Shown: piece after piece, positions 47,485 to 51,102 of the stretch | Layout: the number at the start of each line of letters is the position of its first letter | Numbering within the stretch: the stretch's first letter is position 1 | Made by a program: the position numbers and the translations under genes | Notes under the pieces: model-generated | Database searches by the model: none | What the model saw: only the letters and a program-made list of their open reading frames with translations | What the model was told of the DNA's origin: nothing | From: Chloroflexota bacterium | GTDB lineage: Bacteria > Chloroflexota > Limnocylindria > Limnocylindrales > CSP1-4 | DNA: 51,102 nucleotides | Reading direction: 5' to 3' | Assembly (NCBI GenBank): GCA_003169735.1 | Contig: PNAP01000100.1 | Span: 1-51,102 of the forward strand

Positions 47485-50400
47485 GTGCTCCGACGCACTG
47501 CACGTCCATCGAGATTCCTCGCGACCGTCGTCTTCACCGACATCGCTGGCTCGACCGAGCTTGCCGCAAAGGTGGGCAACCAGCAGTGGCGCCGCATCCT
47601 CGAGCGCCACAACGCGCTCGTGCGGGCGGATCTGCGGCGCTTCGGTGGGCGCGAGGTCGACACTGCGGGAGATGGCTTCTTCGCCACCTTCGAGTCCCCC
47701 GGGCCGGCCATCGATTTCGCGCTGGCGCTCGCGTCCGAGGCCCCCGACCTCGGCGTCGAGATCAGGGCCGGAGTCCACATCGGCGAGGTCGAACTGATCG
47801 GTGGCAAGGCGGGCGGGTTGGCCGTCCATGTCGGCGCGCGTATCGCCGCGCAAGCGCCACCGGGCTCGGTCCTCGTGTCGAGCACGGTCAAGGACCTGGT
47901 CGCCGGTTCCGACGTTCGTTTCGAGGACCTCGGCGATCGGGAGCTCAAGGGCGCCGGATCGTGGCATCTGTACGTCGCGTATGCCGCCCTGGCATCCCGC
48001 GGCACAGAAGGTGATTCCAGTGAAGCGGATCTCCGCGCGGACGCCCGGCTGGAGCGATCCGAGGCCGAGGCGGCCAAGGCGGCCGGATGGCGAGGGTTCG
48101 TCCGCTCGCGGCGGGGTCGCGTGCTCGTCGTGCTGCTCGTGGTCGTCCTGGTGGGCAGTGCCTCGATCGCCTACCTGACCCGCGGGCCGACGCTCCTTGC
48201 CGGCGTCCCGCCCGACTCGATCGGCCGGATCGACGCTGGGGCCGGCGGCGTCGTCGCTGCGTTGCCGACCGGGGTGCTGCCCGATGGCATCGCGTTCGGC
48301 GATGGCTCGCTCTGGGTGACCGATACGACCGACGGCACGCTCCTCCGCGTCGATCCGGCGGCGGGGCGAGTGGTCCAGACCATTCAGGTCGGCGACAGCC
48401 CGGACAGCGTGACCGATGGATCCGGCGCCATCTGGGTCGCCAACGGCGGTGACCGGTCGATCTCCCGCGTCGATCCGGGCACGAACAGGCAGGTCACCAC
48501 CATCACCGTCGGCAACGGTCCGAGCGGCGTGGCCGCGGACGATCGAGCGGTGTGGGTCACGAATCGGCTCGATGGGACGCTGTCCCAGATCGACCCGTCG
48601 ACCGACACGGTGACGTCGACCGTGCCCATCGGGATCACGCCCGACGGCATCGCCGACGGCGCCGGGTCGCTATGGGTCACCGACCTTGATGCTGGGGATG
48701 TCCTGCGCCTCGATCCGGCCACCGACGAAGTGACCGGTCGCGTACCAGTCGGCAATGGCCCGTCGGCCATCGCAGCCACGAGCGATGCGGTCTGGGTGGT
48801 CAACAGCCGGGACGGCACCGTCTCGCAGATCGACCCGACGGCAGATCGTGTCGTCGCCACGGTGGCGGTCGGGGACGAGCCGACATCGATCGCCATCGGC
48901 GCGGGAGCGGTGTGGGTCGCCGTCGCTTCGACCTCCGAGATCCTCCGCATCGATTCGACGGACGGCCAGATCACGCGCCGCATCGCCGTCACGAGCAGTC
49001 CGCGGGCGATCGCCATGGCCGGTGCCGACCCGTGGTTCACGGCTCAGGCCGTGGCTGCCTCGAGCCACCGTGGCGGAACGCTCGACATCGTCGTCGCCGC
49101 CGGGACATCTCCGCCTGCCATCGACCCCGTGCACCTCTACGACACCATCACGACCGGATTCGAGACGGGCCCGATCCTGCTGGTCACGAACGACGGACTC
49201 GTGGCGTACAAACGGGTCGCCGGATCCGACGGGTTGACATTGACCGCGGACCTCGGGACGGCCATCCCAGCACCCACCGATGGCGGCTTGACATACACCT
49301 TCCAGCTCCGCGCCGGGATCACGTACTCGGATGGGCAACCGCTCCGCGCGAGCGATGTCCGACACTCTTTCGAGCGCGCCATCGCGACCGACGCCATAGC
49401 GGCCGATGTGTACAGCGCGATCGTCGGGGCCAGCCAGTGCGCGAGCGCCGCGTCATCATGCGACCTCTCGCAGGGCATCGTCACCAACGACCAGACGGGC
49501 TCGGTGACCTTCCATCTGACGACCGCGACCCCTGGATTCGTGACCAGCTTGACGCAATCGGCGGGCGACATCCTTCCGTCGAGTGTCCCATTCGACGCTG
49601 CGACCTCGCCCCTGCCGGCCACTGGGCCCTACGTCATCGCCTCAGCCAGCACGCAGGCCGTCCGCCTCGTCCGGAATCCGCACTTCGTCCAATGGTCGGT
49701 CGACGCTCAACCCGACGGTTATCCGGACGAGATCGACTTCACGGCCGTACCAGCCGGCACCGATGAGGTCGGGATGGTCGAACAGGGCACCGCCGATTGG
49801 AGCAGTGACAGCATACCGACCGACCGGATGCCAGAACTGCAGACGCGATACGCCGCGCAGTTGCATGTCGTCCCGACCTACCTGACCTTCTTCGAATTCA
49901 TGAACACCACCACGGCGCCGTTCACCGATCCGAACGTCCGCCGAGCGGTGGATCTGGCGACCGACCGCGAGGCGGTCATCGCGGCTTACGGCGGCCCATT
50001 GAGCGGGCGCGTCACCTGCCAGTCCATCCCGCCCGGCTTTCCCGGCTATGTGCCGTATTGCCCCGACACCATCGCTCCCAACCCGGAAGGCACGTGGACG
50101 GCTCCCGACCTGGCGACCGCCAGGGACCTGATCGCGAAGAGTGGCCTGGCGGGTACGCCGGTCGATGTGACCGAAGCGGACACCCCCGGATTCCGCGAAG
50201 TGGGCCAGTATTTCGTTTCTCTCCTCGACCAGCTCGGATTCGCGGCGACGGAGAAGTTGCTGCCGTTCGACGACTTCTTCGCGGCGGTCGGCAGCACCTC
50301 GACATCGACCTTCCAGATGACGGGCTACTGGTTCTCGCAACCGAACCCCGACCCGGCCGAGGTCTTCCTCGGCACCTTGACGTGTCCTGGCTTCGCGGCT

Positions 50401-50661
50401 GCCGGGGATCTGGACGACAACTCCTCACACTTCTGCGATCCGGCCATCGATCAGCGCATCCTGGACGGGATCGCCACGAGCGCGACCGATCCGACGGCGG
50501 CGGATGGGATCTGGGCCGAGATCGACCACCGGATCACCGACGAGACACCATTCGTGGCGGCCTTCAATCCGACCGAGATCGACCTCGTCTCGCAACGTGT
50601 CGGCGGCTTCCAGGTCCACCCGCTGCTCGGGCTGATGCTGGACCAGCTCTGGGTCCGCTGA
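47485..50661 (+). CDS. Class III cyclase - transmembrane - beta-propeller - family 5 solute-binding protein fusion
   Basis: 1058 residues in four parts. Residues 8-165: class III nucleotide cyclase domain with VVFTDIAGST (metal Asp19) and DTAGDGFF (metal Asp63). Residues 213-231: one membrane helix (VLVVLLVVVLVGSASIAYL). About 240-525: YVTN/SMP-30-like propeller with repeats such as GSLWVTDTTDGTLLRVDP and AVWVTNRLDGTLSQIDP. About 530-1058: ABC peptide/nickel-type binding protein (SBP family 5; LRAGITYSDGQPLRASDV, TGPYVIASA). The cyclase should be cytoplasmic and the rest outside, suggesting ligand-controlled nucleotide synthesis. The adenine-contacting Lys and Asp of canonical enzymes are Asp59 and Lys108 here, and the usual Asn is His115; Arg119 is kept. 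GTG 47485 follows GGAGAG by 9 nt. No permease or ATPase gene is adjacent. Confidence 0.8.
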   Translation: MLRRTARPSRFLATVVFTDIAGSTELAAKVGNQQWRRILERHNALVRADLRRFGGREVDTAGDGFFATFESPGPAIDFALALASEAPDLGVEIRAGVHIGEVELIGGKAGGLAVHVGARIAAQAPPGSVLVSSTVKDLVAGSDVRFEDLGDRELKGAGSWHLYVAYAALASRGTEGDSSEADLRADARLERSEAEAAKAAGWRGFVRSRRGRVLVVLLVVVLVGSASIAYLTRGPTLLAGVPPDSIGRIDAGAGGVVAALPTGVLPDGIAFGDGSLWVTDTTDGTLLRVDPAAGRVVQTIQVGDSPDSVTDGSGAIWVANGGDRSISRVDPGTNRQVTTITVGNGPSGVAADDRAVWVTNRLDGTLSQIDPSTDTVTSTVPIGITPDGIADGAGSLWVTDLDAGDVLRLDPATDEVTGRVPVGNGPSAIAATSDAVWVVNSRDGTVSQIDPTADRVVATVAVGDEPTSIAIGAGAVWVAVASTSEILRIDSTDGQITRRIAVTSSPRAIAMAGADPWFTAQAVAASSHRGGTLDIVVAAGTSPPAIDPVHLYDTITTGFETGPILLVTNDGLVAYKRVAGSDGLTLTADLGTAIPAPTDGGLTYTFQLRAGITYSDGQPLRASDVRHSFERAIATDAIAADVYSAIVGASQCASAASSCDLSQGIVTNDQTGSVTFHLTTATPGFVTSLTQSAGDILPSSVPFDAATSPLPATGPYVIASASTQAVRLVRNPHFVQWSVDAQPDGYPDEIDFTAVPAGTDEVGMVEQGTADWSSDSIPTDRMPELQTRYAAQLHVVPTYLTFFEFMNTTTAPFTDPNVRRAVDLATDREAVIAAYGGPLSGRVTCQSIPPGFPGYVPYCPDTIAPNPEGTWTAPDLATARDLIAKSGLAGTPVDVTEADTPGFREVGQYFVSLLDQLGFAATEKLLPFDDFFAAVGSTSTSTFQMTGYWFSQPNPDPAEVFLGTLTCPGFAAAGDLDDNSSHFCDPAIDQRILDGIATSATDPTAADGIWAEIDHRITDETPFVAAFNPTEIDLVSQRVGGFQVHPLLGLMLDQLWVR

Positions 50662-50818
50662 GCCGGACGACGGTCGCTGCCGGGTCGTGGGCTGCACGCC
50701 GTACGGCTGCGGGTAGCCCCTCCTGGTCCAGGTCTGGCTGGTCAGCCCGGGTTCGCAGTCGTCTGAGGATCGAGCTTCTGGCAACCGACGATCGTCGACG
50801 CGGCAACGACCTCGAGTG

Positions 50819-50842
50819 CTTGACAGCCACGTTGACAGCCAC
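50819..50842. repeat. 12-bp tandem duplication TTGACAGCCACG
   Basis: Two adjacent copies just left of the IS end. No coding role is seen; 50662-50859 otherwise holds no recognised gene. Confidence 0.6.
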
Positions 50843-50859
50843 GGCGGTGGACTACCGCC

Positions 50860-51102
50860 TGAAGTTACCCCGGTTTCGTGGACACCTAATCTGTTGGCGC
50901 CGAGCGCGCCAGGGAAGGAGTCCACGATGGGGAGGCGACGCGAATACACGCCGGAGTTCCGGGCCGCTGCCGTGCACATGGTCCGCACCTCGGGCCAGTC
51001 GGTCCGATCGGTCGCCCTGGATCTGGGCGTCTCGAACCAGATGCTGGGCGTCTGGATCCGCCAGTTCGAAGCCGCCGATAGCGCACCGCTCGCAGCCGCC
51101 GA
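50860..51102 (+). mobile_element. Left end of an IS3-family insertion sequence (truncated by window)
   Basis: TGAAGTTACCCCGGTTTCGT followed by GGACACC resembles the TG-starting terminal inverted repeat of IS3-family elements and lies 67 bp before an OrfA start. The right end is outside the window. Confidence 0.6.
50927..51102 (+). CDS. IS3-family transposase OrfA (partial)
   Basis: ATG 50927 after GGGAAGGAG starts MGRRREYTPEFRAAAVHMVR, then SGQSVRSVALDLGVSNQMLG and VWIRQFEAADS. This is the HTH_Tnp_1 helix-turn-helix of IS3/IS911 OrfA (YTPEFR..AV.....G.S....A..LGVS...L..W). OrfA binds the IS ends; the DDE enzyme OrfB should follow outside the window, made by frameshifting. It is the only transposase in the window with an intact start. 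Confidence 0.85.
   Translation, partial: MGRRREYTPEFRAAAVHMVRTSGQSVRSVALDLGVSNQMLGVWIRQFEAADSAPLAAA

Noticed and set aside
48384-49040. Minus-strand frame within the propeller part of the cyclase fusion
   Set aside because: Its regular pattern simply mirrors the propeller repeats of the true gene.

Overview
The window is high-GC DNA from a free-living soil or sediment type bacterium. Secreted and membrane proteins dominate, several of them modelled on repeats, together with TPR-GGDEF and class III cyclase signalling proteins, a Tat-exported protein and many broken genes. This mixture fits Chloroflexota (or a deep Actinomycetota relative) best, but that is inferred from gene content only; there is no rRNA or tRNA gene here to place it.

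Layout. 0-4.5 kb: a DUF2269 membrane protein, two small cupins, a truncated DUF2249-like gene, small membrane proteins, a tyrosine-recombinase remnant and a cluster of dispersed repeats. 5-8.3 kb: a GT87-like membrane glycosyltransferase, a frameshifted gene and a Tat-exported protein with short glycine repeats. 8.4-9.9 kb: a graveyard with a terminase fragment, a DNA-methyltransferase fragment, an 85-bp direct repeat and a copy of a 140-bp repeat. 10-19 kb: an eight-blade PQQ-type propeller protein, a secreted protein with three tandem domains, a TPR-diguanylate cyclase, a lipoprotein, an IS5-type remnant and a secreted repeat protein with a paralogue at 42.9-44.0 kb. 19-20.4 kb: two recombinase remnants bracketing a small secreted protein.

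22.3-32 kb is the metabolic core. On the minus strand lies a hydroquinone (4-nitrophenol lower pathway) operon in the order small and large hydroquinone dioxygenase subunits, 4-hydroxymuconic semialdehyde dehydrogenase, maleylacetate reductase, a livK/livM deletion scar, a MoxR ATPase and an intradiol (hydroxyquinol-type) dioxygenase. Several junctions are ATGA or GTGA overlaps. Both ring-cleavage branches converge on maleylacetate. A divergent IclR regulator and two adjacent 15-bp palindromes sit at the operon head. A luciferase-like oxidoreductase and a VWA (CoxE-like) protein, the usual partner of MoxR, lie just beyond.

32-51 kb: a DHA2-type MFS exporter between two gene remnants, a small protein bracketed by direct repeats, a 1160-residue CSLREX/beta-helix/DUF11 surface protein, an orphan RHS C-terminus, a patatin gene cut by an IS remnant, an alpha/beta hydrolase, an aminoglycoside-phosphotransferase-like kinase, more secreted repeat proteins, a fusion of class III cyclase, propeller and solute-binding protein, and the left end of an IS3-family element that runs off the window.

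Between the genes are four families of short dispersed repeats (hairpins with CACGATC/GATCGTG stems, a GCCGAAGA element, a 140-bp element carrying a tRNA T-arm-like segment, and a GGAATCGGCGCG palindrome element). They concentrate where genes are broken.
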